64,000 nucleotides of DNA from assembly GCF_031851795.1 (NCBI RefSeq), contig NZ_CP134696.1, positions 6,324,001 to 6,388,000 on the forward strand, written 5' to 3'. The notes below the pieces were generated by a model. The model saw only the letters and a list, made by a program, of their open reading frames with translations. It was not told the DNA's origin and did not search any database. Of the stretch, positions 8,289-17,554 are shown piece by piece. The DNA is from Pontibacter sp. G13. Lineage in GTDB: Bacteria > Bacteroidota > Bacteroidia > J057. The number at the start of each line of letters is the position of its first letter. Position 1 is the stretch's first letter. The position numbers and the translations under genes are program-made.

Positions 8289-10655
8289 ATGAATCGGATA
8301 TATATACTGTTCAGCCTTGTTGCATGCATGGTCCTCGGGACTGCTGCTAACGCCCAAACGGGTAGCATCGAAGGCTCTATCCAAACTGCGGATCAGCAAC
8401 CCGCAGCTTTCGCCAAAGTAAAACTAGTCAACTCTGCTTTTGGTGCAGCTACCGACGAAACCGGTCATTTCAAATTCGACCGCGTTCAACCCGGAACTTA
8501 CGCATTGGTTGTTTCCTATCTTGGTTCCGAGCAGTCTCAAGAAGTAACGGTTTCAGCAAGAAACACTTCACAGGTAAACATTACCTTGACCCAAACTGAG
8601 CGACAACTTCAAGAGGTAGTTATTTCTACAAATGTCAACACCTATAACCCTTTCCAATCTTCCAAGAGCTTGCGCGTGGTTACTCCCTTGATGGAGCTTC
8701 CTCAAAACGTTCAGATTGTTAATCAATCCGTTTTGCAAGACCAGCAGGTCCTGAACATGTTGGAAGGGGTTCAACGCAATGTTTCTGGCGCCCAGAAATT
8801 GGAGCACTGGGACAATTACGCTCGAATCAATATCCGCGGTACACAGGCTACCCCTTTCCGCAATGGAATGAATGTACAGCTGAGCTCCTGGAGCCCCTTG
8901 ACTGAGGATATGGCCATGGTGGAGCAAATCGAATTCGTCAAAGGCCCTGCGGGATTCATGTTGGCCAATGGACAGCCCGGAGGTATGTACAATGTGGTTA
9001 CCAAGAAACCTTCTGGAGTCAACCGCGGAAGCGCTGCTTTGACTGTGGGAAGTTTTGATACCTACCGCGCAGAAGTTGACCTCGATGGCGTATTGACCCA
9101 AAACGGCAAGTTGCGCTACCGCTTGAATGTTGCTGGTCAGTTGGCGGGTTCTCATCGTGACTTTGAGTACAACAATCGGTACGTATTCGCTCCTGTTCTT
9201 CAGTACTTGATCGACGACAATACCAAGCTGACTGTCGAATACACGGATCAGCAGGTAGAGACCAGCATGATTGGGGGCAACTATGCGTTCTCCGCTCGTG
9301 GGTATGGAGATCTTCCTGTAAACTTCACCACCTCAGAAGCCAATCTCGATCCGACCACCATGCGTGAACAAAACGTTTTGGTACAGTTCGAGCATCACTT
9401 GAATGACAACTGGACGGTACATGCTCAGGCAGGATACCTCCACTACGAGCAAGAAGGTCAAAGCTTGTGGCCGTGGGGAATTGCTGCGGAAAATGATAGC
9501 ATGATGCAGCGCGGAATCAGCATCTGGGATGCTCTCGGATTTAGTCAAAACGGTCAGGCTTGGGTCAATGGACAGATTGAAACAGGACCGATCACCCATC
9601 GCATCATGGGCGGGATTGATGGCAATTTCCGCGATTACTTTGCGGACTGGAACCAAGGTGCTGCTTTGGGGGGCGCATTCAATATCTACAATCCTGTATA
9701 TGGTACCATCCCGACCAGCGAAGTTCCTCAGTGGGATCGCGAGCAAGATATTCGTGAGCGCGGAGTACGCTACACCCAAGGTTCTACTGGGCTTTATGTA
9801 CAAGACGAACTCGGATTCTTGGACAATAAACTGCGAGTAACCCTTGCAGGTCGCTACACCCAAAACCACTACCTCAACCCATACAGTGGAAATGCAACGG
9901 ATGACAAGTTCACCCCACGTGTTGGATTGAGCTTCAGTTATGCGGAGGATGCGGCGGTATATGCCCTATACGATCAAGTATTCCTCGCCAACACAGGACT
10001 GGATTGGGCAGGCAACAACTTTGACCCAGTTACAGGTACCAACATCGAGTTGGGCGTGAAGCAACAGTTCTTTGACGGTGCTTGGATGGCAAGCTTGTCT
10101 GCTTACCAGATCATCAAGCAAAATGTACTGACTGCCGACCTTGAGCATGCAGATCCTACCACTGGCCAGTTTGTCTTCAGCCGTACCAATGGCGAGCAGC
10201 GCGTACAGGGAATCGAATTGGACGTACGAGGAGAAATTTTCGAGAACTTCGAATTGATCTTCAACTACGCCTACACCGATGCACAAGTAACCGAAGATGC
10301 CTTTCCTGAATTGGTCGGAACAGACGTGCCGGGCGCGAGTAAGCACATCCAGAATACTTGGGTGAACTACCAGATCGCAAGTGGTGCGCTCAAAGGATTG
10401 CGTGCTTCTGTAGGCTACACATTCTTGGGTGATCGCTCTACTTGGGCAGCATTTGACGATACAGAGGCAGGATTGCCAGACTACTTCCGCTTGGATGGTG
10501 CCATCGGATATCAGCATGGCAAGTTCTCCGTCGGATTAAATGTCAACAACCTCCTAGACGAATTTCTCTACAGCGGTGCGCCAAGTTGGGGCATGTACTA
10601 TTGGCAAACCGAGCCAGGCCGCAACTACCGTCTGAGAATCGGATACACATTCTAA
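8289..10655 (+). CDS. TonB-dependent siderophore receptor
   Basis: A 788-aa outer-membrane receptor. A signal peptide spans residues 1-22. A carboxypeptidase-like regulatory (CarbopepD_reg) domain at about 25-110 (GSIEGSIQTADQQPAAFAKVKLV, ATDETGHFKFDRVQPGTY) is the usual Bacteroidota extension. The plug at about 120-235 has the siderophore-receptor signature (ELPQNVQIVNQSVL, RINIRGT, VEQIEFVKGPAGFM, PGGMYNVVTKKP). A 22-strand barrel follows, ending in Phe (RLRIGYTF). The FhuA-like plug suggests a hydroxamate-type ferric siderophore, which is inference. The PepSY reductase gene starts 9 bp downstream, so the pair forms an iron-uptake operon, probably Fur-regulated, although I did not identify a Fur box. 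Confidence 0.93.
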   Translation: MNRIYILFSLVACMVLGTAANAQTGSIEGSIQTADQQPAAFAKVKLVNSAFGAATDETGHFKFDRVQPGTYALVVSYLGSEQSQEVTVSARNTSQVNITLTQTERQLQEVVISTNVNTYNPFQSSKSLRVVTPLMELPQNVQIVNQSVLQDQQVLNMLEGVQRNVSGAQKLEHWDNYARINIRGTQATPFRNGMNVQLSSWSPLTEDMAMVEQIEFVKGPAGFMLANGQPGGMYNVVTKKPSGVNRGSAALTVGSFDTYRAEVDLDGVLTQNGKLRYRLNVAGQLAGSHRDFEYNNRYVFAPVLQYLIDDNTKLTVEYTDQQVETSMIGGNYAFSARGYGDLPVNFTTSEANLDPTTMREQNVLVQFEHHLNDNWTVHAQAGYLHYEQEGQSLWPWGIAAENDSMMQRGISIWDALGFSQNGQAWVNGQIETGPITHRIMGGIDGNFRDYFADWNQGAALGGAFNIYNPVYGTIPTSEVPQWDREQDIRERGVRYTQGSTGLYVQDELGFLDNKLRVTLAGRYTQNHYLNPYSGNATDDKFTPRVGLSFSYAEDAAVYALYDQVFLANTGLDWAGNNFDPVTGTNIELGVKQQFFDGAWMASLSAYQIIKQNVLTADLEHADPTTGQFVFSRTNGEQRVQGIELDVRGEIFENFELIFNYAYTDAQVTEDAFPELVGTDVPGASKHIQNTWVNYQIASGALKGLRASVGYTFLGDRSTWAAFDDTEAGLPDYFRLDGAIGYQHGKFSVGLNVNNLLDEFLYSGAPSWGMYYWQTEPGRNYRLRIGYTF

Positions 10656-10664
10656 TCTGCCTCC

Positions 10665-11801
10665 ATGACCTTCAAACAGATCATCGGCAAATTACACCTC
10701 TGGCTCGGACTTTCGTCCGGGCTGGTGGTGTTTATTGTCGCCATCACCGGATGCATCTATGCTTTCCAAGAAGAGATTCAAGACCTGACGCAGCCTTATC
10801 GCTTTGTCAAAGTTCAGAACAAGGCCTTCTTGCCCCCAACTGAATTGATCGCCAATGCCGACAAGGCGGTCCCTGGAGAGAAGGCACACGCGATCCAGTA
10901 TTACGGCCCCGGGCGAGCCACCAAGGTCATCTATTATGAAACCGGCGAGTCCTATTACCATTTTGTCTATATAGACCCCTATTCCGGAATTGTACAAAAA
11001 GTCCACGATGAATCCTTTAATTTCTTCCGGGTGGTTTTGGGGGGACATTTTTACCTGTGGCTTCCCGCCCAAATTGGACAACCGGTAGTAGCGACTTTTA
11101 CCCTGATCTTTGCTTTTCTGCTGATCTCCGGACTCGTACTCTGGTGGCCCAAAAACAAGATGGCGCGCAAACAACGATTCTCCATCAAGTGGGATGCTCG
11201 TTGGCGACGCAAAAACTACGATCTCCACAATGTGTTGGGATTCTATATCCTCAGCATTGGGTTGGTATTTGCGATTACGGGATTGGTGTGGGGCTTTGAA
11301 TGGTTCCGAGATGGGTTCTATGCAGCCACTTCGGGCGGTGAAGCATTCATCCCATACGAGGCACCATTGTCCGACTCCACAGCCACCTATGCACTCGATC
11401 GTCCTGTCTTGGACGTCATTTACGACAAGTTGCGCGCAGAGCATCCCAGTGCCCCTGCCATCGAGCTACACCCTCAGGAGTCCCATTCCAGTCCCATTGC
11501 CGTGAACATCAATCCCGATCCGGGTACCTATTGGCAGTTGGACTATCGTTATTTTGATGCATATACGTTGGAAGAATTATCGGTAGATCATATTTGGGGA
11601 CGGTATGAGCAAGCAGATGGAGCAGACTTGCTGATGCGAATGAATTACGACATCCACGTCGGTGCCATCGCAGGATTTGCAGGCAAGCTCTTGGCATTTT
11701 TTATCAGTCTGATTATTGCCAGTCTCCCCATCACCGGATTCGTCATCTGGTACGGTAGACGTAAGAAGCAGCCCAAAGCGACTCGTAAAGCCAGACATTA
11801 G
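10665..11801 (+). CDS. PepSY-associated TM protein, putative ferric-siderophore reductase
   Basis: A 378-aa inner-membrane protein of the PepSY_TM family. Transmembrane segments are visible at about residues 13-34, 141-162, 188-210 and 340-362. The family signatures LHLWLGLSSGLVVFIVAITG (N terminus), RKNYDLHNVLGFY and the C-terminal MRMNYDIHVGAIAG are present; conserved His residues in them are thought to ligate haem. Homologues paired with TonB receptors are thought to reduce iron released from siderophores in the periplasm. The 9-bp spacing from the receptor supports that role. A strong terminator follows 22 bp after the stop. Confidence 0.88.
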   Translation: MTFKQIIGKLHLWLGLSSGLVVFIVAITGCIYAFQEEIQDLTQPYRFVKVQNKAFLPPTELIANADKAVPGEKAHAIQYYGPGRATKVIYYETGESYYHFVYIDPYSGIVQKVHDESFNFFRVVLGGHFYLWLPAQIGQPVVATFTLIFAFLLISGLVLWWPKNKMARKQRFSIKWDARWRRKNYDLHNVLGFYILSIGLVFAITGLVWGFEWFRDGFYAATSGGEAFIPYEAPLSDSTATYALDRPVLDVIYDKLRAEHPSAPAIELHPQESHSSPIAVNINPDPGTYWQLDYRYFDAYTLEELSVDHIWGRYEQADGADLLMRMNYDIHVGAIAGFAGKLLAFFISLIIASLPITGFVIWYGRRKKQPKATRKARH

Positions 11802-11823
11802 GAGCATTGATTGCACATGTGAA

Positions 11824-11858
11824 AGGGACCGTTTCAAGCTAAACGGGCCCTTGTTTTT
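11824..11858 (+). terminator. Terminator of the siderophore operon
   Basis: An 11-bp stem with one mismatch (11824-11834 with 11841-11851) and a 6-nt loop are followed by a T-rich run at 11851-11858, 22 bp after the PepSY gene. Confidence 0.85.
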
Positions 11859-11873
11859 GATTGGAACATGGCA

Positions 11874-12825
11874 GGAGATTTGGGCGATCCCGGCGTACTG
11901 GACAGAGGTACTGCGCTTGGCATAGAGGTCGCCGGGCCGGGCTGTTCCAGGGGTACGCTGACGCTCCCGTCCTCCGCTTAAGGCTCCGGACCTCGCTGAC
12001 GCTCGCCCTTCCCATCCCTATCGCCGCCGCAGGCCATCCGCACGTTTTGCTGGATCTTTTGCTCGGATACTGCGTCTGAAAATGCTCATTTGGCCACCCC
12101 AAACTCACATTTCCTTCCTTGTCTCCATCCAACCCCTTCAGCTTCATCCCGGAAAATCCCTGCGATGGATGTGACGCTGGGCGGGATTTATCCGGGATCT
12201 CACGTACCTGCAACGGGCGCCGCTGCTTGGGCGCCCGCAGGGCAGACCAGATGTCCACGATAGCCAATCTCCCCAAGCCCAGCACGTCCTCTCCGACGGC
12301 AATGGCCACGGCCCCAGCGCAGGCGCCGATCGGGGATCTCCTGAGCGCGTGGATGCATGCCAGACGCACCCACTTGCCCTCCCTCCCAACGGAATCCGGC
12401 GCAGCCAAAAAAATGTGTCATCCTGAACGCCCATAGAATCGGATGGGGGCATGGAGGGCGATTCAGGATCTGGGCGTAGGCCCGAGGATACATGTTGCCC
12501 GAGATTCTGAATAAATCTCCGACACAGAGGCCATCCCGTCAGATTTTTCAGAATGACACGTGGGTTGAGCTGCGGCCTAGGCCTTTCTGGAAGGACGAGA
12601 TACTGTAGGAAAAGAGGGGCATGGTCTCGTGCCTGCCCCGAAGAAAAAGCCCGCAGGGCAGGACAGATGCCCACGATTGCCAATCTCCCCAAGCCCAGCA
12701 CGTCCTCCCCGACGGCAATGGCCACGGCCCCAGCGCAGGCGCCGATCGGGGATCTCCTGAGCGCGAGGATGCATGCCAGACGCACCCACTTGCCCTCCCT
12801 CCCAACGGAATCCGGCGCAGCCAAA
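11874..12825. repeat. Complex GC-rich repeat block 2 (orientation A)
   Basis: A near-complete second copy of block 1, starting at the same boundary word and again immediately after a terminator. It carries a 145-bp palindromic unit at 12415-12559 and two copies of the CGCCGATCGGGGATC module (about 12325 and 12745). Apparent reading frames of up to 226 codons run through it, but the same translated words appear in several frames of all four blocks, so they are repeat translation and not genes. Confidence 0.8.
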
Positions 12826-12933
12826 AGGAGAAAACAATTAACAGAAAATTCAAATCTAAGAACTTTGAAAAGGACAAGAATTTCCTATTCTTCCATCCAA
12901 TAATCCTTCCATTAAATACAGAATTTGATAGAC

Positions 12934-13626
12934 ATGAAAAACCACCTCATGAAACGTACCCGGTTGATGACGGTCGCCGTTGGAATCTATGTCTTATGTA
13001 CTTTCCCATCGACAGCTATTCCTCCTGATACTTTAGGAATGGACCAGCAGATTCTCCAAGTTCAGATTATCGAAAAAGAAGCCCGTATTCAGGAAGGAGA
13101 TATCATTTTTCAAACCTCAAAATCCAATCAAAGTAAAGCGATCCAATTAGCCACAGGTTCGCGATACAGCCATCTGGGGATCATTTTCAAGAATTCAGGA
13201 AAGTATTTTGTGTACGAAGCCGTGCAGCCTGTCAAGTTTACTCCGCTGGAAGATTGGATCAATCGTGGGGAAAATGGCCATTATGTGATCAAAAGGCTCT
13301 TGAATTCGGAACAGCATTTGACCGATGAAGCTTTGAGGAACATGCGACGAATTGGGATGCAATTCATGGGAAAGCCATACGATCTATATTTCGAATGGTC
13401 CGATGAGCGAATCTACTGTTCTGAACTAGTCTGGAAAATATACAAGCAGGCATTGGACATAGAAATCGGAAGCCTTGAAGCACTAGCATCCTTTGATTTG
13501 AGTCATGAGGTCGTTCGGACAAAACTCCATGAACGATACGGGGACCAGATTCCCATGCAGGAAAAAGTGATTTCTCCAGCTGCGATGTTTCATTCCGATC
13601 AATTGGTCTTGGTGGATGAGCAATGA
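12934..13626 (+). CDS. YiiX/YebB-like NlpC/P60-superfamily hydrolase, secreted
   Basis: A 230-aa protein starting at the ATG at 12934; a TTG 9 bp upstream and an ATG at 12949 are alternatives. A hydrophobic N terminus (to about residue 30) suggests export. The permuted papain-like fold of the YiiX family is recognisable: EGDIIFQT, then TGSRYSHLGIIF with the catalytic His (about residue 80), then RIYCSELVWKIY with the catalytic Cys (about 162). Related proteins act as cysteine peptidases or amidases on lipids or peptidoglycan; the substrate here is unknown. The gene is isolated between repeat blocks 2 and 3. Confidence 0.82.
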   Translation: MKNHLMKRTRLMTVAVGIYVLCTFPSTAIPPDTLGMDQQILQVQIIEKEARIQEGDIIFQTSKSNQSKAIQLATGSRYSHLGIIFKNSGKYFVYEAVQPVKFTPLEDWINRGENGHYVIKRLLNSEQHLTDEALRNMRRIGMQFMGKPYDLYFEWSDERIYCSELVWKIYKQALDIEIGSLEALASFDLSHEVVRTKLHERYGDQIPMQEKVISPAAMFHSDQLVLVDEQ

Positions 13627-13669
13627 TTTCCTGATTGGAAAGGGATTCGAAGTGTGAACCGGGTCCTAC

Positions 13670-14482
13670 TCAGCTGCCGAGATACGGTAGCGGATTTATT
13701 CCTTTTTCGTAGGGGCACGGTCTCGTGCCTGCCCCGAAGAAAAAGCCCGCAAGGTATCTTGGACTGGGATGCACGAAGCGGGAGCCGGATTGCCCCACAA
13801 ACCCTCCCACCTGACGAAATCCGGCTCAGCCAAAGAGTGGGGAGGTCCTCCCACCCAACGGAATCCGGCGCAGCCCAAAAAATGTGTCATCCTGAACGCC
13901 CATAGAATCGGATGGGGGATGGAGGGCGATTCAGGATCTGGGGGTAGGCCCGAGGATACATGTTGCCCGAGATTCTGAATAAATCTCCGAGACAGAAGCC
14001 ATCCCTTCAGATTTTTCAGAATGACGCGTGGGTTGAGCTGCGGCCTAGGCCCTCCCACCTGCCGAGATACGGTAGCGGATTTATTCCTTTTTCGTAGGGG
14101 CATGGCCTCGTGCCTGCCCCGAAGAAAAAGCCCGCAGGGTATCTTAGACTGGGATGCACGAAGCGGGAGCCGGATTACCCCACAAACCCTCCCACCTGAC
14201 GAAATCCGGCTCAGCCAAAGAGTGGGGAGGCCCTCCCACCCAACGGAATCCGGCGCAGCCAAAAAAATGTGTCATCCTGAACGCCCATAGAATCGGATGG
14301 GGGGATGGAGGGCGATTCAGGATCTGGGCGTAGGCCCGAGGATACATGTTGCCCGAGATTCTGAATAAATCTCCAACACACAGGCCATCCCTTCAGATTT
14401 TTCAGAATGACACGTGGGTTGAGCAGCGGCCTAGGCCCTCCCACCTGCCGAGATACGGAAGCGGATTAATCCCTTTTTCGTA
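13670..14482. repeat. Complex GC-rich repeat block 3 (orientation A)
   Basis: Two consecutive copies of a composite of roughly 385 bp. Each consists of a module GAGATACGGTAGCGG...CCTGCCCCGAAGAAAAAGCC, a variable insert containing ACGAAATCCGGCTCAGCC, and the 145-bp palindromic unit (13884-14027 and 14269-14413). The module order differs from blocks 1 and 2, so units are combined in mosaic fashion. No coding signature is present. Confidence 0.75.
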
Positions 14483-14535
14483 GAAGGCGAATAGCTTTTC
14501 CCTCAATGTTGATTCATTGGGGATAACTCGCCTTC
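14483..14535 (+). promoter_or_regulatory. Long hairpin upstream of the BtrH-N gene
   Basis: Inverted words GAAGGCG (14483-14489) and CGCCTTC (14529-14535) enclose a second inverted pair, CCCTCAATG and CATTGGGG. No T run follows on the plus strand, so it is not an obvious terminator. It marks the edge of repeat block 3. Confidence 0.4.
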
Positions 14536-14541
14536 ATGTTG

Positions 14542-14593
14542 AAATATCCTGATCACTAAAGTGGTAGTTTTGACTGCTGATCAATTGATATTT
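14542..14593. promoter_or_regulatory. Inverted repeat, possible operator of the BtrH-N gene
   Basis: AAATATC-TGATCA (14542-14555) is mirrored by TGATCA-GATATTT (14578-14593), with a small bulge. The repeat ends 17 bp before the ATG at 14611, a position where a dimeric repressor could act. Function is inferred from position and symmetry only. Confidence 0.35.
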
Positions 14594-14610
14594 GCTCAAA
14601 ACCTACGAAG

Positions 14611-15597
14611 ATGATTATCGAGAATTTCAGGACTTTTCAAGGGCAGCATTGCGAAACCACGGCTACCGGGAGTCTCCTCTATCAAATCGGAATCGAACTG
14701 TCGGAACCGATGCTTTTTGGCATTGGAGAAGGGTTGGGATACATATTCTGGAATATGAAAATCATGGATTTCCCCTTTATCGGCGGAAGGGTGAAGCCTG
14801 ATGTTCTGACCGAAAATATCTGCCGGAATCTAGACCTGATTCTGCAAGTGCAAGAGACTTCTTCCGTCAAGAAGGCTTGGCAATATCTCAAATCTGAAAT
14901 CGATGCGGGAGTGGCAGTTGGCCTCAAGTTGGATTGCTACCACTTGGACTATTTCTCTAGCAAGATCCATTTTGCTGGGCATTATGTCTCGATGTATGGC
15001 TATGACGATCATCTGGCATATCTCAACGATACCAACCAACAGGGTCGAGATGCCAGAACTACCTTGGAGAGCCTTGCGCTAGCCCGAAATGAAAAAGGAC
15101 CCATGGCCTCCCGAAATCGCGCCTACACCATTCAGCGACGTGGAGAGCTTCCCGACCTGAAGCATGTTGTGAAGCATGCTATTCATCGAAATGCCGAGGA
15201 CTTCCTGAATCCGCCCATCAAGAACATCGGCTACAAAGGCATTCACAAAACCAGCACCGAAATCAAAAAATGGTTCCAGACCAGCGAAAATATTCAGAAG
15301 GACTTCAAAACCTCTGCTTCGCTGATGGAGCGTGGCGGAACTGGCGGCTCGCTGTTTCGGAATATCTACCGGGATTTCCTTCAAGAAAGTGCTGAACTGC
15401 TGGAATCGACAGCGCTTTCCAAGGGCAGCCAGCAATACCGGGAAATCGCCCTGCTCTGGAAGCAAGTCGCAGAGCTATTTGACCAAATCGGCGAGACAGA
15501 GAATGAAACCTATGTGAGCCAAGCCTCTGAACTATTGATTGAACTGTCAGCAAAGGAGCGAAGTGCCATGGAAGGGCTTTTGCAGGCCACAAGCTAG
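14611..15597 (+). CDS. BtrH N-terminal domain / DUF4872 protein
   Basis: A cytoplasmic 328-aa protein. The N-terminal half matches the BtrH_N family: GQHCETTATGSLLYQIG with the presumed nucleophile Cys (about residue 14), IGEGLGYIFW, VGLKLDCYHLDYF, then HFAGHYVSMYGYDD with the presumed catalytic His, and an AYLNDTNQQG segment. The C-terminal half matches DUF4872. The founding member BtrH transfers an acyl side chain from a carrier protein in butirosin synthesis, and the fold is that of C39-like Cys peptidases. No biosynthetic cluster is nearby, so the substrate is unknown. Two palindromes lie directly upstream. Confidence 0.78.
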   Translation: MIIENFRTFQGQHCETTATGSLLYQIGIELSEPMLFGIGEGLGYIFWNMKIMDFPFIGGRVKPDVLTENICRNLDLILQVQETSSVKKAWQYLKSEIDAGVAVGLKLDCYHLDYFSSKIHFAGHYVSMYGYDDHLAYLNDTNQQGRDARTTLESLALARNEKGPMASRNRAYTIQRRGELPDLKHVVKHAIHRNAEDFLNPPIKNIGYKGIHKTSTEIKKWFQTSENIQKDFKTSASLMERGGTGGSLFRNIYRDFLQESAELLESTALSKGSQQYREIALLWKQVAELFDQIGETENETYVSQASELLIELSAKERSAMEGLLQATS

Positions 15598-15698
15598 GAC
15601 GCTTTTTCCTCAGGATCGCTGCCAATCACTTCAACAACACGATCGTTGAATATGTCCGAAATATTCAACCTCGCAATTTTGTATATTCGATTTTGCCG

Positions 15699-15720
15699 GC
15701 GGCGGATCATTGTCCGCCGC
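15699..15720. promoter_or_regulatory. Perfect GC hairpin upstream of the VOC gene
   Basis: A perfect 8-bp stem GCGGCGGA/TCCGCCGC with a 6-nt loop, 28 bp before the ATG at 15749. It could end the upstream transcript or shape the leader; no T run follows. Confidence 0.4.
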
Positions 15721-15748
15721 AACCTCTCATTTCCTCAATATTAGACGC

Positions 15749-16144
15749 ATGAAAATCAAAGTGGTAAGTGTCCCTGTTTTGGATCAACAGAAAGCCTTGG
15801 ACTTCTACACAGATCTTTTGGGCTTCGAGAAAAAGGTGGATATCCCGGTTGGCGGAGGAAATCGCTGGCTCACGGTGGTTTCCAAAAAAGATCCCAATGG
15901 ACCGGAACTGCTCCTAGAACCCGCTCCCAATCATTTCGAGCCTAGCAAAGTGTATCAGGAAGCACTGATGGAGGCAGGCATTCCTTGCATGCAGTTGTAT
16001 GTGGACGACATTCAGGCGGAATATGATCGACTATCGAGTAGCGGGGTTGAATTTAGCGTGAAACCCTCCGAAATGGGCCCAGTGATGGTCGCCATCTTCC
16101 ATGACACCTGTGGGAATTTGATTCAGCTGATCGAGGAGAAGTAG
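15749..16144 (+). CDS. VOC family protein (glyoxalase/bleomycin resistance fold)
   Basis: 131 aa from the ATG at 15749, preferred over a TTG 39 bp upstream because the domain starts at once (MKIKVVSVPVLDQQKALDFYTDLLGF). The paired beta-alpha-beta-beta-beta repeats of the vicinal oxygen chelate fold are visible; the second ends GPVMVAIFHDTCGNLIQLIEE, which includes a usual metal-ligand Glu position. Single-domain members act as dimers on varied small substrates. No substrate can be named. Confidence 0.85.
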   Translation: MKIKVVSVPVLDQQKALDFYTDLLGFEKKVDIPVGGGNRWLTVVSKKDPNGPELLLEPAPNHFEPSKVYQEALMEAGIPCMQLYVDDIQAEYDRLSSSGVEFSVKPSEMGPVMVAIFHDTCGNLIQLIEEK

Positions 16145-16328
16145 GATTCTCCGCATCGGGTTGATTTTCAAGCTTATGATGTTTAAGGAGCGAGGTGTAG
16201 AACCCAAGGATTAGCCTTATTTTAGACTTGCAAATAAGTAGGAATCCGGAAATACATACTTAGTGCCTAGGATCATGTGCTTGATCAAGCAGATGATCCC
16301 CCATATCTATCCCTTAAGTCAATCGAAG

Positions 16329-17210
16329 ATGAATCGAATGTACTTTCCCTTGGCCCAATGGGCATGGTTTCTGGTATCTATCCTCGTGCTTTCTGGATGC
16401 CAACAAGCACGCCGGGAAATCAGGTTGTCGGCAACGGTGCCTGAGATCGAAAAAAACAGAGAAGCCAAGATCTTGACAGCGTTTTTTGGGTTAGACAATG
16501 CGTTGCCCCAGCGATCGAGAGCCCTGTATTTCAAGGCCCCCGGCAAAGACGGTATGCCCATTGTATTTTCTCAAGAAGTAGACCCCAGTACGCTGGAAGC
16601 TTCCGATTTTGAGGTGTACACCCAAAGCGGAGATACCTTTGGGGTGGAAGCGGTAACCCTCCTACCGGCTGAGGAAGAATTCGAATTACGGACGGCCCTG
16701 TTGATTGGAGATTATGGCAATCACCCTGACAATCCTCCCATCTCCGTGAAGATTGTGGGAGAATTGATGAGTAGGGCCGGGAAGAATTTCAAAGGCCAGA
16801 TTCAGGAAGTGATTCCCCTGGAGGAAGGGCCGATCTTGAGCTACGCGGAATACTTTACGTTTACCGAGGATTATCCATACGTGGCGGAAGGAGTAGGGTG
16901 CGATTGCCCCAGAGCCTCTACCGAGATGGTAGTGAAAGCCGTTTGGGCAGGAGGCGTGAGAGCGACCAATGGGGAAGAATTGGGGGATGCAGAGCTCGAC
17001 CGTTTTGAGGTGACGATGGTACAGGGGAATGATACCTCCGTCGTGAAACCCTATCAATTGGCTGATTTGGGAGACAATGACAATAATATTGACCTCTGCT
17101 TGAACGTGCCGGGGATTCCCATCAAAGTGGCTGTCAAGGAGCATACGGCGATTGACCCCCGTGATGACCAAAATCCCAAAACCGATATAGAGGTCGTCAG
17201 CAGATGGTGA
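16329..17210 (+). CDS. Putative lipoprotein of unknown function
   Basis: 293 aa from the ATG at 16329, chosen because it begins a lipoprotein signal peptide with lipobox LSGC (about residues 21-24); the frame is also open for 22 codons upstream. The mature part contains FKAPGKDGMPIVFSQEVDPSTLEASDFEVYTQSG, which resembles the opening of a bacterial Ig-like (Big_5 type) domain describing an extreme-value strand pattern. The rest is unfamiliar. It precedes the dihaem cytochrome gene on the same strand by about 345 bp. Confidence 0.65.
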   Translation: MNRMYFPLAQWAWFLVSILVLSGCQQARREIRLSATVPEIEKNREAKILTAFFGLDNALPQRSRALYFKAPGKDGMPIVFSQEVDPSTLEASDFEVYTQSGDTFGVEAVTLLPAEEEFELRTALLIGDYGNHPDNPPISVKIVGELMSRAGKNFKGQIQEVIPLEEGPILSYAEYFTFTEDYPYVAEGVGCDCPRASTEMVVKAVWAGGVRATNGEELGDAELDRFEVTMVQGNDTSVVKPYQLADLGDNDNNIDLCLNVPGIPIKVAVKEHTAIDPRDDQNPKTDIEVVSRW

Positions 17211-17554
17211 AAATCCCCGTAATTCGGTTACCTCATGTTGATGAACAGCAGCTATTTAATTGGGCGAATACATCCGGAGTCTAGTGATCCACCCTCAAAA
17301 ACGGATCTCAATCGCGCCTTTTATGACTCAGAAACCTATCGGTTATGGACAGAGCAAGGATTGGACCCTGAGACAGCTTCCAATCCTCACTTTTTTACCC
17401 ATCGTCATGCTCGGCCACTTTCTTTTTCAGTTTGCTGAGCGGCAGAATTCATGGGTTGGGCACAATCGATTTTGGGAATTGGGCCTCGGTTCAGACTTTT
17501 GAAACACAGTCCTCCTCGTTTCAAATTTTCTCCCAACTGTCCACATCTTCACGC
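17211..17554. other. 344-bp intergenic region
   Basis: Lies between the lipoprotein and the dihaem cytochrome. Short open frames are present on the plus strand but show no signal peptide, motif or plausible start site. I see nothing else in it. Confidence 0.35.

Noticed and set aside
12144-12824. A 226-codon minus-strand frame in repeat block 2
   Set aside because: Identical segments appear in other blocks in other frames; it spans two copies of the palindromic unit and has no recognisable protein feature.
17235-17502. Short plus-strand frames before the dihaem cytochrome
   Set aside because: No signal, motif or start site; two overlapping frames are equally open, so none is supported.
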